Of a stretch of 55,688 nt of DNA, positions 1 through 7,547 are shown piece after piece. The stretch lies in the NCBI RefSeq assembly GCF_000421225.1, contig NZ_ATWL01000021.1, forward strand, positions 1 through 55,688. The letters run 5' to 3'. Made by a program: the position numbers and the translations under genes. This DNA is from Ruania albidiflava DSM 18029. GTDB lineage: Bacteria; Actinomycetota; Actinomycetes; Actinomycetales; Beutenbergiaceae. The notes under the pieces were generated by a model. That model was not told the DNA's origin and ran no database searches. It saw only the letters and a list, made by a program, of their open reading frames with translations. Each line of letters begins with the position of its first letter. Position 1 is the first letter of the stretch.

Positions 1-84
1 ATCGCCACCCGCTACGACAAACACGCCATCAGCTACCGAGCCGGCGTCGTCCTCTGCGCCGTCATCGCCTGGCTACGAAAATGA
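1..84 (+). CDS. IS5-family transposase, C-terminal fragment (cut by window edge)
   Basis: The frame is open from base 1 and ends at TGA 82-84, giving 27 residues that read IATRYDKHAISYRAG and end in AWLRK. The RYDK...SY...W(L/I)R ending is typical of the last part of DDE transposases of the IS5 group, where it follows the catalytic glutamate. The rest of the gene lies left of the window, so completeness cannot be judged. The fragment stops directly before a GAGACACACCC-type end sequence, as expected at the 3' side of such an IS. Assignment rests on a short tail. Confidence 0.75.
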   Translation: MATRYDKHAISYRAGVVLCAVIAWLRK

Positions 85-98
85 GAGACACACCCTAG
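1..98 (+). mobile_element. Right end of an IS5-like insertion sequence
   Basis: The transposase tail is followed at once by GAGACACACCCTAG (85-98). IS5-type elements of actinobacteria commonly end in a GAGACA...CCCT-like terminal repeat and insert at CTAG-like targets; the CTAG here is at 95-98. The left end is outside the window, so neither the partner inverted repeat nor a target duplication can be checked. The element borders the uric acid gene cluster. Confidence 0.6.
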
Positions 99-157
99 CC
101 AGATATCGCATGAGTTGATTCAACTCGGAGTGCTGACGGCCATTGGGCAGTATCCTC

Positions 158-187
158 TTGACATCGTGACGTGACATGTCCTAGAGT
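158..187 (+). promoter_or_regulatory. Promoter of the uraD-uraH-uricase operon
   Basis: TTGACA (158-163) and TAGAGT (182-187) are separated by 18 bp, with CATGTC just before the -10. The promoter ahead of the hydroxypyruvate isomerase gene has the same layout: TTGACG, 18 bp, TAGACT, with the same CATGTC in the same place. Transcription would begin near 194, about 130 nt before uraD, inside the inverted repeats at 187-223. Confidence 0.6.
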
Positions 188-223
188 TCAGGCTCTAGAA
201 ATTTGTTTCCACTTGACGGAAAC
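187..223 (+). promoter_or_regulatory. Putative IclR-type operator (two inverted repeats) before uraD
   Basis: GTTTCC (205-210) and GGAAAC (218-223) form a perfect inverted repeat with a 7-bp spacer. A weaker half pair, TTCA (187-190) and GAAA (198-201), precedes it. The stretch aligns base for base with small gaps to the two-box region at 7496-7532, and resembles the box at 4716-4733 beside the iclR gene. The position just downstream of the -10 suggests repression. Binding by the local IclR protein is an inference. Confidence 0.5.
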
Positions 224-326
224 TCTCCGAGGAATCCATCCCGGTGTAGCACGTTCAGGTGGGCGGAAGAATTCGATTTCGAGTTCGGACGTCCATCGGG
301 GCGTCCATGAGCACGAGGGACAAGCG

Positions 327-818
327 ATGGAGCTGAAGGATTTCAACACCGCACCTGCCCCCGAGGCAGCGGCGCTGGTCCGGTCCTGCGCATACGTGGA
401 GTGCTGGGCCCAGGCAGTGGTCGACGGCCGGCCCTACGCCAGCCTGGACGCACTGGCCGACGCTGCACTGACCCTCGCCCACCCGTGGACCGAGGCAGAG
501 ATCGACGCCGCGCTCGCGCGTCATCCGCGGATCGGCGAGAGAGCGCGTGGCCAGGAGGCTGATGCACAGATGTCGCGTCGGGAGCAGTCCGGTGTGGCCA
601 CCGACCCCGACACCCAGGCTCGCCTGCTCGAGGGCAACGCCGCCTACGAGGCCAAGTTCGGCCATGTCTTCCTCATCCGCGCCGCCGGCCGCAGCGCGGA
701 GGAGATCCTCGACCAGCTCCAGCAGCGGCTGACCAACACCCCAGACACCGAACGCCGGATCGCGGCGGAGCAGCTGCGCGAGATCGCTGCCCTCCGGCTG
801 AGAGGAGCCCTGAGCTGA
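327..818 (+). CDS. uraD: 2-oxo-4-hydroxy-4-carboxy-5-ureidoimidazoline (OHCU) decarboxylase
   Basis: This enzyme catalyses the last step of urate oxidation, stereospecific decarboxylation of OHCU to (S)-allantoin. The 163-residue product is a normal single-domain size. It shows the family HPRIGE motif near residue 72, the QSGV segment, and the NAAYEAKFGHVFLI stretch that holds the substrate pocket. I chose ATG 327 because a GAGGGA ribosome site lies 7 nt upstream. A longer frame back to 171 would begin on the promoter and has no similarity to the family. The stop overlaps the uraH start (TGATG), so the two are translationally coupled. Function is well supported. Confidence 0.93.
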   Translation: MELKDFNTAPAPEAAALVRSCAYVECWAQAVVDGRPYASLDALADAALTLAHPWTEAEIDAALARHPRIGERARGQEADAQMSRREQSGVATDPDTQARLLEGNAAYEAKFGHVFLIRAAGRSAEEILDQLQQRLTNTPDTERRIAAEQLREIAALRLRGALS

Positions 819-1156
819 TGACCTCCCACCTGACCACCCACGTGCTCGACGCCTCCGCTGGCCGCCCGGCCGCCGGCATCGCCGTCCTGCTCGAGCGGCG
901 CGACCCGAGCGGCTGGACCGAGGTGGCCACCGGTACCACGAACGCCGACGGCCGGATCGGTGATCTCGGCCCGGAGCGGCTCACCTCGGGCACCTACCGG
1001 CTGACCTTCGCGGTCGCTGAGTACTTCGCGGCGACCGAAACCCCCACGTTCTACCCGGAGGTCACGGTGACCTTCGCCGTCGACGAGGGCCAGAAGCACT
1101 ACCACGTCCCGGTGCTGCTGAGCCCGTTCGCCTACTCCACCTACCGCGGAAGCTGA
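818..1156 (+). CDS. uraH: 5-hydroxyisourate hydrolase (transthyretin-like)
   Basis: It hydrolyses 5-hydroxyisourate, the product of uricase, to OHCU. The 112-residue protein has the family landmarks: THVLDAS at the N-terminus with the catalytic His, the GR(I/T)xDL-type segment (GRIGDLGPERL) in the middle, and the C-terminal signature YSTYRGS ending the chain. There is no signal peptide, so it is cytosolic. The ATG overlaps the uraD stop by one base, and uricase starts 12 nt after its stop. All three urate-to-allantoin enzymes are therefore adjacent and co-transcribed. Confidence 0.95.
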   Translation: MTSHLTTHVLDASAGRPAAGIAVLLERRDPSGWTEVATGTTNADGRIGDLGPERLTSGTYRLTFAVAEYFAATETPTFYPEVTVTFAVDEGQKHYHVPVLLSPFAYSTYRGS

Positions 1157-1168
1157 AAGGAAGAAGAA

Positions 1169-2101
1169 ATGACCACCGTTGACACCACCCCCAGAGAGCT
1201 GACCAGCGAGAACGCTGAGATGCACGCTGCCTCGCACGGCAAGGGCGGGGTCCACCTCGTCCGCGTCGAGCGCGAGGGTTCGGTGCACCACATCACCGAC
1301 TACACCGTCTCCTCGGCGATCCGGGGCGACCTGGACCGCATCTACACCCACGGGGACAACGCCACCTGCGTGCCCACGGACACCCAGAAGAACCTCACCT
1401 TCTCCCTCGCCCGCGACGGTGTGGGCACGCCGGAGGAGTTCGCGCTGAAGTTCGGCCGATTCATGTTCTCCGAGTGGCCCCAGATCGTCACCGGCGGCCG
1501 CTGGGAGGTCATAAAGGTCGAGTGGGACCGGATCGTCGGCGACAACGGGCCCCACGACTTCTCCTTCGTACGCCAGGGCAAGGAGGAGCGCTACGCGGTC
1601 GTCCAGGCTGAGGGTGAGGAGTTCAAGGTCGTCGCCGGACTGAAGGGGCTGACCGTGCTGAAGTCCTCCGGCTCGGCGTTCGTCGGCTACCCGAAGGGCA
1701 AGTACACCACCCTAGCCGAGACCACCGACCGGGTCATGTCCACGGACGTGTCCGCCTGGCTGGAGTACAACACGCTCGAAGCCGACTGGGACGGGATCTT
1801 CGCCTCGGTCCGGCACATCATCCTCACCGAGTTCGCCGAACGCTTCTCGATGGCGTTGCAGAACACCATGTGGGCGATCAGCGCGCGGATCATCGACACC
1901 CACCCGGAGATCAACACCGTCCGGATGCAGTGCCCGAACAACCACCACTTCGTGGTCGACCTGGAGCCGTTCGGCCAGGACAACCCGAACGTCGTCTTCT
2001 ACGCGGCCGACCGGCCGTTCGGAGACATCACCAGCGAGGTGGTCCGCAAGGGCACCACGCCCAGCGAGATCGCCTGGAACACGATTCCTTCGTTCACCTG
2101 A
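1169..2101 (+). CDS. Urate oxidase (factor-independent uricase)
   Basis: It oxidises urate to 5-hydroxyisourate and hydrogen peroxide without a cofactor. The 310-residue length is normal for bacterial uricase. Visible family features are THGDNATCVPTDTQKN, carrying the conserved Thr of the catalytic dyad, FALKFGRFMF, the segment STDVSAWLEYNTLEADWDG, and MQCPNNHHFVVDLEPFGQDNPN near the C-terminus. An AGGAAG ribosome site precedes the ATG. It is the third gene of the uraD-uraH-uricase operon, and the permease follows after 64 nt. The usual gene names uox, pucL or uaZ could apply. Confidence 0.95.
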   Translation: MTTVDTTPRELTSENAEMHAASHGKGGVHLVRVEREGSVHHITDYTVSSAIRGDLDRIYTHGDNATCVPTDTQKNLTFSLARDGVGTPEEFALKFGRFMFSEWPQIVTGGRWEVIKVEWDRIVGDNGPHDFSFVRQGKEERYAVVQAEGEEFKVVAGLKGLTVLKSSGSAFVGYPKGKYTTLAETTDRVMSTDVSAWLEYNTLEADWDGIFASVRHIILTEFAERFSMALQNTMWAISARIIDTHPEINTVRMQCPNNHHFVVDLEPFGQDNPNVVFYAADRPFGDITSEVVRKGTTPSEIAWNTIPSFT

Positions 2102-2165
2102 TCGACTGCGACCCGGCGTGGGGGAGTGCCGGGTCACGGTCGCCATCCACCTCAAAGGAGAGATC

Positions 2166-4259
2166 ATGACGGCTTCCGTCGACGTCGCCACGGGCCAGCG
2201 GCCCGAGGATGAACGCCTGTCCGTCGGGGCGAGCTTCGCCTATGGCCTGCAGCACGTGCTCACCATGTACGGCGGAATCATCGCCGTCCCCCTGATCATC
2301 GGCCACGCCGCCGGGCTGGACGCGGTGCACATCGCGCTGCTGGTCGCAGCCGGGCTGTTCATCGGTGGCCTCGCCACCATGCTCCAGTCCTGGGGCCTAC
2401 CATTCTTCGGCTCCCAGCTGCCGCTGGTCCAGGGTGTCTCCTTCGCCGGCGTCTCGACGATGCTGGCGATCATGGGCACCGGTGACCTCGCCGATGCGAC
2501 CCCCGAGGCCAAGCTCCAGGCCGTGTTCGGTGCGGTGATCGCCGCCTCGGTCATCGGTCTGATCGTGGCACCGTTCTTCGCCAAGATCGTCAAGTACTTC
2601 CCGCCGGTGGTCACCGGCACCGTGATCACCGTGATCGGCCTGTCCCTGATGCGGGTGGCCGCCGAGTGGGCGATGGGCGGGGCCGGCCTGAAGGGCACCC
2701 CCGAGTACGGCGCGATGAGCAACATCGTGCTTGCTGCGATCACGCTGGCGATCGTGCTCGTGCTCTCCAAGATCGGCGTCGGGATGATCTCCAGGTTGTC
2801 CATCCTGCTCGGCATCGTGGTCGGCACGATCGTGGCGATCCCGTTCGGCAAGGTCGACTTCTCCGGTATCGCCGACGCCGGAGTGGTGGCCTTCCCCACC
2901 CCGTTCTTCTTCGGTGTGCCCACCTTCGCCGTGGGTGCGATCGTCTCCATGTTCGTGGTGATCCTGGTGACCATGGTCGAGACCACCGCGGACATCCTCG
3001 CCGTGGGAGAGATCGTGGAGACCAAGATCGACTCCAAGCGCATCGCCGCCGGCCTGCGGGCGGACATGCTCTCCTCGGCCGTCTCGCCGGTCTTCAACTC
3101 CTTCATCCAGTCCGCGTTCGCGCAGAACGTCGGCTTGGTGGCCATCACCCGGGTGAAGTCCCGGTTCGTGGTGGTCGCGGCCGGAGTCATCCTGGTGATC
3201 CTCGGCCTGCTGCCGGTGGTCGGGGGCATCGTGGCGGTGATCCCGCCACCGGTCCTCGGTGGGGCGGGCGTGGTGCTGTTCGGCTCGGTGGCCGCCGCCG
3301 GTATCCGCACCCTGGGCACTGTGAAGTACGACGGCAACATGAACCTGATCATCGTGGCCGTCGGTGTCGCAGTGGGTGTGCTGCCGGAGGTGGCGGAGGG
3401 GTTCTACGCACAGTTCCCGACCGCGGTGCAGATCATCTTTGGCTCGGGCATCTCCTCGGCTGCGATCTTCACCGTGGTGATGAACCTGCTGTTCAACCAC
3501 CTCCGGGCTGGTACCCCGGAGAACCCGTCGGTCTTCGCTGCCGGCACGGGTCGGGTGATCACCGAGAAGCAGTTCCGGCGGTTGCAGGAGGGTGACTACG
3601 TCGAAGGTGGTCAGCTGCACCGCAGTGACGGGGCCGTGGTTCCGGTGGTGACCAAGGAGCAGGCGATCGCGGTCACCGAGGCAGTTGACGCCGGCGAGAT
3701 CATCTGCGAGGAGGACGTCGCGAAGGTCCTCGGACCGGCGGCTCTGCCCGCTGACGTCCCACGATGGAGTGGAGCAGGCACATGGGCAGGGCACACAGTC
3801 TCCGTCAGAGGGCTGCGCGTCCGTGTGTCTGCTCCGCCCGCTCAGTCGGCGCGCAGCAGCTCGGCGATCTCGCCGGCGATACTCTGCAGCACCGGTACCG
3901 CACGGTCGCCGAACTCCGGGGTCACCCGGGCGTCCGGACCGGAGATGGACAGCGCGGTGGGTGTCGGTGCGCCGAGCACCGGCACAGCGAAGCAGCGCAC
4001 GCCGATCTCTTGCTCACCGTCGTCGATCGCGTACCCGCGGTCCCGGATCCGGTCCAGCTCGGTGAGCAGGTCGGGCACTGTCCCGATGGATTTCGACGTC
4101 GCGGGTGGCATGCCCGCGCGGGTCACGATGTCCTCGACGGCGGTGTCGGGAAGCTGGGCCAGGATGGCCTTGCCTACCCCGGTGGAGTGGGTGAACACCC
4201 GGCGCCCCACCTCGGTGAACATTCGCATCGAATGGCTCGACGAGGCCTGCGCCACGTAG
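2166..4259 (+). CDS. NCS2-family urate/xanthine permease with anomalous read-through C-terminus
   Basis: This is a membrane transporter of the nucleobase:cation symporter-2 family, most likely importing urate or xanthine for the enzymes upstream. Residues about 15-450 form the usual multi-helix core. SQLPLVQGVSFAG and the QNVGLVAITRVKSR motif match the NAT/NCS2 substrate and helix-10 signatures. ATG 2166 has an AAAGGAGAG ribosome site. The frame then stays open to 4259, giving 697 residues, and the last 418 bp run antisense through the iclR gene. Residues about 451-527 still look like real coding sequence, but from about 3760 the protein looks like an antisense shadow. A TGA in another frame at 3752-3754 would end the protein at a normal length. 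A one-base indel, in the genome or the assembly, may have removed the true stop. Confidence 0.85.
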   Translation: MTASVDVATGQRPEDERLSVGASFAYGLQHVLTMYGGIIAVPLIIGHAAGLDAVHIALLVAAGLFIGGLATMLQSWGLPFFGSQLPLVQGVSFAGVSTMLAIMGTGDLADATPEAKLQAVFGAVIAASVIGLIVAPFFAKIVKYFPPVVTGTVITVIGLSLMRVAAEWAMGGAGLKGTPEYGAMSNIVLAAITLAIVLVLSKIGVGMISRLSILLGIVVGTIVAIPFGKVDFSGIADAGVVAFPTPFFFGVPTFAVGAIVSMFVVILVTMVETTADILAVGEIVETKIDSKRIAAGLRADMLSSAVSPVFNSFIQSAFAQNVGLVAITRVKSRFVVVAAGVILVILGLLPVVGGIVAVIPPPVLGGAGVVLFGSVAAAGIRTLGTVKYDGNMNLIIVAVGVAVGVLPEVAEGFYAQFPTAVQIIFGSGISSAAIFTVVMNLLFNHLRAGTPENPSVFAAGTGRVITEKQFRRLQEGDYVEGGQLHRSDGAVVPVVTKEQAIAVTEAVDAGEIICEEDVAKVLGPAALPADVPRWSGAGTWAGHTVSVRGLRVRVSAPPAQSARSSSAISPAILCSTGTARSPNSGVTRASGPEMDSAVGVGAPSTGTAKQRTPISCSPSSIAYPRSRIRSSSVSRSGTVPMDFDVAGGMPARVTMSSTAVSGSWARMALPTPVEWVNTRRPTSVNIRIEWLDEACAT

Positions 4260-4615
4260 ACGGCCATCTCGCGGTCGATGATCGCCAGGTTGGCGCTCTC
4301 GCCCAGCTCCTCGGCCAGTCGCGCCAGGAACGGCCTGGCATCCGCGCCGAACTGACGCCCAGCCGAGTCTCCCAGCCGGATCAGCCGTGGGCCGAGGGTA
4401 TAGCGCCGAGAGGGCAGCTGGCGCACGTACCCGCGCGCGAGCAGGGTGCGCATCAGCCGGTGGATCGTGGGCAGCGGCAGTGCGGTCTTGCCGGCGAGCT
4501 CGCTCAGCGTGGACTCACCACCGGCATCGGCGAGCAGCTCGAGCAGGTCGATGGCGCGGTCCACGGACTGCACACCGCCCGAACGCCGCTTGACCTCTGG
4601 CTCGGTGTCTGTCAT
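3842..4615 (-). CDS. IclR-family transcriptional regulator of the ureide cluster
   Basis: This 257-residue regulator has an N-terminal winged helix (about residues 14-75; VQSVDRAIDLLELLADAGG, then LPLPTIHRLMRTLLARGYVRQ) and a C-terminal effector domain. The effector domain carries HSTGVGKAILA, the typical IclR ligand segment, and EIGVRCFAVPV. It is divergent from the malic enzyme gene. The 153-bp gap between them holds a TTTC-N8-GAAA palindrome that also occurs before uraD and hyi. IclR relatives such as AllR respond to glyoxylate or allantoin metabolites; that ligand is inferred from context. On its own strand the operator lies just upstream of a TAGGAT -10, which would allow autoregulation. 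The gene is embedded antisense in the permease reading frame. Confidence 0.93.
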   Translation of the reverse strand: MTDTEPEVKRRSGGVQSVDRAIDLLELLADAGGESTLSELAGKTALPLPTIHRLMRTLLARGYVRQLPSRRYTLGPRLIRLGDSAGRQFGADARPFLARLAEELGESANLAIIDREMAVYVAQASSSHSMRMFTEVGRRVFTHSTGVGKAILAQLPDTAVEDIVTRAGMPPATSKSIGTVPDLLTELDRIRDRGYAIDDGEQEIGVRCFAVPVLGAPTPTALSISGPDARVTPEFGDRAVPVLQSIAGEIAELLRAD

Positions 4616-4705
4616 GCGGAATCCCCTTTCCTCCCGGGCGATCTTACGGCCTCGGTCCCGACCCGCCGGAGGCGAGGGTTCCGTGCGACCGCCTCCCGTA
4701 CTACG

Positions 4706-4733
4706 ATCCTATTACATTTCTGATCGTGGAAAT
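4706..4733 (+). promoter_or_regulatory. Divergent iclR/malic enzyme promoter region with IclR-type operator
   Basis: ATTTC (4716-4720) and GAAAT (4729-4733) form an inverted repeat with an 8-bp spacer. The site at 7515-7532 has the same arms and spacer. On the plus strand it sits directly after a possible -10, TATTAC (4710-4715). On the minus strand it lies just upstream of a possible -10, TAGGAT (ATCCTA on plus, 4706-4711). One bound dimer could control both directions. An outer repeat, ACGATC (4703-4708) with GATCGT (4722-4727), overlaps it. Confidence 0.5.
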
Positions 4734-4768
4734 ACTACTCCACACATCGAGAACTACTGAGAGATTGG

Positions 4769-6229
4769 ATGCACGACATGGCAGCGATCCCCGGGCCCAG
4801 CTACTCGATCACACTACGCATCGGTGCGCCGACCGGTCCGCGCACCACCACCGACGTCGTCTCGGCGGTGGGTGCCACCGGCGCTGCGGTCACTGCTGTG
4901 GACGTGGTGGAGTCCACGGACACACAGATGGTGGTGGACATCTCCGCGAACGCCCGTGACGAAGCGCATGTGCTCGAGATCCGCGACCGGCTGGACGCCT
5001 TGGACGGCGTGGTGGTCCGGCATGTCTCCGACGCCACCTTCCTGCTGCACCTGGGCGGCAAGCTCGAAGTCCGACCGAAGGTGAACCTTCGGCACCGCGA
5101 CGACCTCTCCCGTGCCTACACCCCCGGTGTGGCCCGAGTGTGCCTGGCCATCGCCGAGCGCCCGGAGAATGCTCGCCGGCTGACCGTGAAGCGCAACACC
5201 GTCGCCGTGGTCACCGATGGCACCGCCGTGCTCGGCCTCGGCGACATCGGCCCGGAGGCCTCTCTGCCGGTGATGGAAGGAAAGGCGGCCCTGTTCAAGC
5301 AGTTCGGCGGGGTGGACGCCTGGCCGGTGCCGCTGGACACCACCGACACCGAAGAGATCATCCGCATTGTCAAGGCGATCGCGCCGGCCTATGGCGGCGT
5401 GAACCTGGAGGACATCTCCGCACCTCGTTGCTTCGAGATCGAGCGCCGGCTGCGTGAGGAGCTGGAGATCCCGGTCTTCCACGACGACCAGCACGGCACC
5501 GCGATCGTGGTGCTGGCCGCGCTGATCAACGCCCTCAAGGTAGTCGGCAAGTCGCTGGAGGAGGTGAAGATCGTGGTCTCGGGGGTGGGGGCGGCCGGTT
5601 CGGCGATCATCCGCCTGCTCAAGGGGCAGGGCGCCCAGAACATCGTCGCATTCGGCAGCCGTGGCGCGATCTCGGCCGAGAACGGCTATGACGACTCGGA
5701 CCGGCAGTGGATCGCGGACAACACGAACGCCGCCGGCTTCACCGGCACCCTGCAGGAGGGGCTGGCCGGGGCCGACGTGTTCATCGGCGTCTCCGCCGGC
5801 AACATCCTCACCGGTGCGGACATCGCTGCGATGGCCGAGGGCGCGATCGTGTTTGCTCTGGCCAACCCGACACCCGAGGTGGACCCGCTGGACGCCGCGC
5901 AGCACGCTGCAGTGGTCGCGACCGGCCGCAGCGACTACCCGAACCAGATCAACAACGTGCTTGCCTTCCCTGGCCTGTTCCGCGGGCTGCTGGACGCCCG
6001 CGCCCGATCGATCAACGACGACGTGCTGCGCGCGACCGCCGTGGCGATCGCGCGCACGGTCAGTGACCAGGAGCGGAACGCCTCGTTCATCATCCCGAGC
6101 GTGTTCGACCCCACCGTGGCCAAGGAGGTTGCGGCCGCCGTGGTCGAGGTGGTGCACGCCGAACGCGCCACCGCGGGCGAACCCGAACCGTTCACCGGGG
6201 CGCTACCGCTGGGTACCGGGGAGGAGTGA
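4769..6229 (+). CDS. NAD-dependent malic enzyme with N-terminal ACT domain
   Basis: It decarboxylates malate to pyruvate with reduction of NAD(P). Residues about 1-95 form an ACT-like regulatory domain (SITLRIGAPTGPRTTTDVVSAV). The malic N-domain follows with AYTPGVARVC, TDGTAVLGLGDIGPEA and VFHDDQHGTAIV (metal site), then the NAD-binding domain with VSGVGAAGSAI. 486 residues is usual for the bacterial ACT-containing form. ATG 4769 has a GAGAG ribosome site; ATG 4778 is an alternative. Its stop overlaps the next gene (TGATG). Its place among ureide genes suggests it handles malate made from glyoxylate, possibly by the neighbouring aldolase-like protein; that link is an inference. Confidence 0.93.
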   Translation: MHDMAAIPGPSYSITLRIGAPTGPRTTTDVVSAVGATGAAVTAVDVVESTDTQMVVDISANARDEAHVLEIRDRLDALDGVVVRHVSDATFLLHLGGKLEVRPKVNLRHRDDLSRAYTPGVARVCLAIAERPENARRLTVKRNTVAVVTDGTAVLGLGDIGPEASLPVMEGKAALFKQFGGVDAWPVPLDTTDTEEIIRIVKAIAPAYGGVNLEDISAPRCFEIERRLREELEIPVFHDDQHGTAIVVLAALINALKVVGKSLEEVKIVVSGVGAAGSAIIRLLKGQGAQNIVAFGSRGAISAENGYDDSDRQWIADNTNAAGFTGTLQEGLAGADVFIGVSAGNILTGADIAAMAEGAIVFALANPTPEVDPLDAAQHAAVVATGRSDYPNQINNVLAFPGLFRGLLDARARSINDDVLRATAVAIARTVSDQERNASFIIPSVFDPTVAKEVAAAVVEVVHAERATAGEPEPFTGALPLGTGEE

Positions 6230-7470
6230 TGGCGACGCTCGACGGCGTCCGGGACCGGATCGAGGCGCTGCTGGCCGGACCGGATGCGGCCACGGCCGCC
6301 CGGTACCCCGGCGATGCCCTCGGCCGGGCGCCGGTGCACTCGGTCTACGTCGGCGCCGACCGGTACACCGCGGACCTGCCCACGCGCTGGGGCGAACAGG
6401 CACTGGAGGCTCTCGAGGCCGGGGGCGGGGTCGGCCACCTGCTTGCGGTGCACGGTTTGGTCGAGGATTCCGGCGAGGCGGACCGGATCGGCGAGCTCCT
6501 GCTGGCCAAGCTCGCCCGCGAGCCCATCGAAGACCTGCGGATCGACTTCGAGGACGGCTATGGCGACCGCGGTGACCAGGCTGAGGACGCCGCCGTGACC
6601 GCGGCCGTGGCGGCGATCGCCGCGGCGCGCTCGGCGGGTACCCTGCCACCGTTCGTGGGTATCCGGTTCAAGTGCCTGGAGCCTGCCACCCGGGCCCGAG
6701 GTCTGCGGACCCTCGAGGCTTTCGTCACCTCCCTGGCCGCTGAGGGTCTGCCGGAGGGACTGGTGCTCACCCTGGCCAAGGTGACCACGGTGGAGCAGGT
6801 GCAGGCGATGGTCCTGGCCCTGGAGACTCTCGAGTCCGCCCTGCGCCTACCCGCAGGGCGGCTCGGGTTCGAGATCCAGGTGGAGACCCCGCAAGCGATC
6901 GTTGGGCCGGACGGGCACAGCCTGCTCGGCCCGATGATCGCAGCCGGGGTCGGGCGGGTCACCGGGATGCCCTACGGCACCTACGACTACACCGCGTCAT
7001 TGGGCATCGCAGCCGCCTATCAGTCGATGGAGCACCCGGCCGCCGACTTCGCCAAGCAGGTGATGCAGGTCAGCGCCGCTGGTACCGGGGTACGCCTGTC
7101 GGACGGGTCCACGAACGTGCTCCCGGTCGGCGACCAGGCCGCCGTGGACGCTGCCTGGGCGCTGCACGGTCGGCTGGTGATGCGCTCGCTGCGTCGCGGC
7201 TTCTACCAGGGCTGGGACCTGCACCCGGGCCAGCTGCCGAGCCGGTACGCGGCCACCTACGCGTTCTACCGCGCCGGGCTTCCTGACGTGCTCAGCCGGC
7301 TGGAGGACTACCTGAACGAGCGCGACGGTGCAGTGCTGGACGAACCGGCGACCGCCAAGGCGATGGCCGCCTTCCTGCTACGCGGGCTGGACTGCGGTGC
7401 CGTGGACAGTGCCGAGGTCCCGTTCCAGGCCGCTGCGCTCCATGGACTGCTCGGGCGCCAGGGCAGTTGA
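6229..7470 (+). CDS. DUF6986 family protein, HpcH/HpaI aldolase / citrate lyase-like
   Basis: This 413-residue protein has a TIM-barrel character related to the CitE, malyl-CoA lyase and malate synthase superfamily. Visible features are LRIDFEDGYGDR (about residues 102-113, an acidic metal-site candidate), FVGIRFKCLEP, LGFEIQVETPQAI with a Glu often used as metal ligand, and GYQGWDLHPGQ-like GFYQGWDLHPGQLPSRY near residue 325. The exact reaction is unknown to me. It is translationally coupled to malic enzyme (overlap at 6227-6229), and a GGGGAGGAG ribosome site sits before ATG 6229. Genes of this family often sit in ureide or glyoxylate clusters. A condensation yielding malate or malyl-CoA from glyoxylate would fit, but this is a hypothesis. 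Confidence 0.85.
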   Translation: MATLDGVRDRIEALLAGPDAATAARYPGDALGRAPVHSVYVGADRYTADLPTRWGEQALEALEAGGGVGHLLAVHGLVEDSGEADRIGELLLAKLAREPIEDLRIDFEDGYGDRGDQAEDAAVTAAVAAIAAARSAGTLPPFVGIRFKCLEPATRARGLRTLEAFVTSLAAEGLPEGLVLTLAKVTTVEQVQAMVLALETLESALRLPAGRLGFEIQVETPQAIVGPDGHSLLGPMIAAGVGRVTGMPYGTYDYTASLGIAAAYQSMEHPAADFAKQVMQVSAAGTGVRLSDGSTNVLPVGDQAAVDAAWALHGRLVMRSLRRGFYQGWDLHPGQLPSRYAATYAFYRAGLPDVLSRLEDYLNERDGAVLDEPATAKAMAAFLLRGLDCGAVDSAEVPFQAAALHGLLGRQGS

Positions 7471-7532
7471 CGTCCACCCTAGCCATGTCCTAGACTTCCA
7501 ATTATCAGAAATAGATTTCCGACATATGAAAT
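7467..7532 (+). promoter_or_regulatory. Promoter and tandem IclR-type operators of the glyoxylate/allantoin operon
   Basis: TTGACG (7467-7472), 18 bp, then TAGACT (7491-7496) form the promoter. Two boxes follow: TTCC (7496-7499) with GAAA (7508-7511), and ATTTC (7515-7519) with GAAAT (7528-7532). Both have 8-bp spacers, and the boxes are exactly 20 bp apart, about two helical turns. The arrangement mirrors 158-223. A GAGGGAG ribosome site (7535-7541) serves hyi. The IclR protein at 3842-4615 is the obvious candidate ligand. Confidence 0.6.
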
Positions 7533-7547
7533 TCGAGGGAGTCGGAT

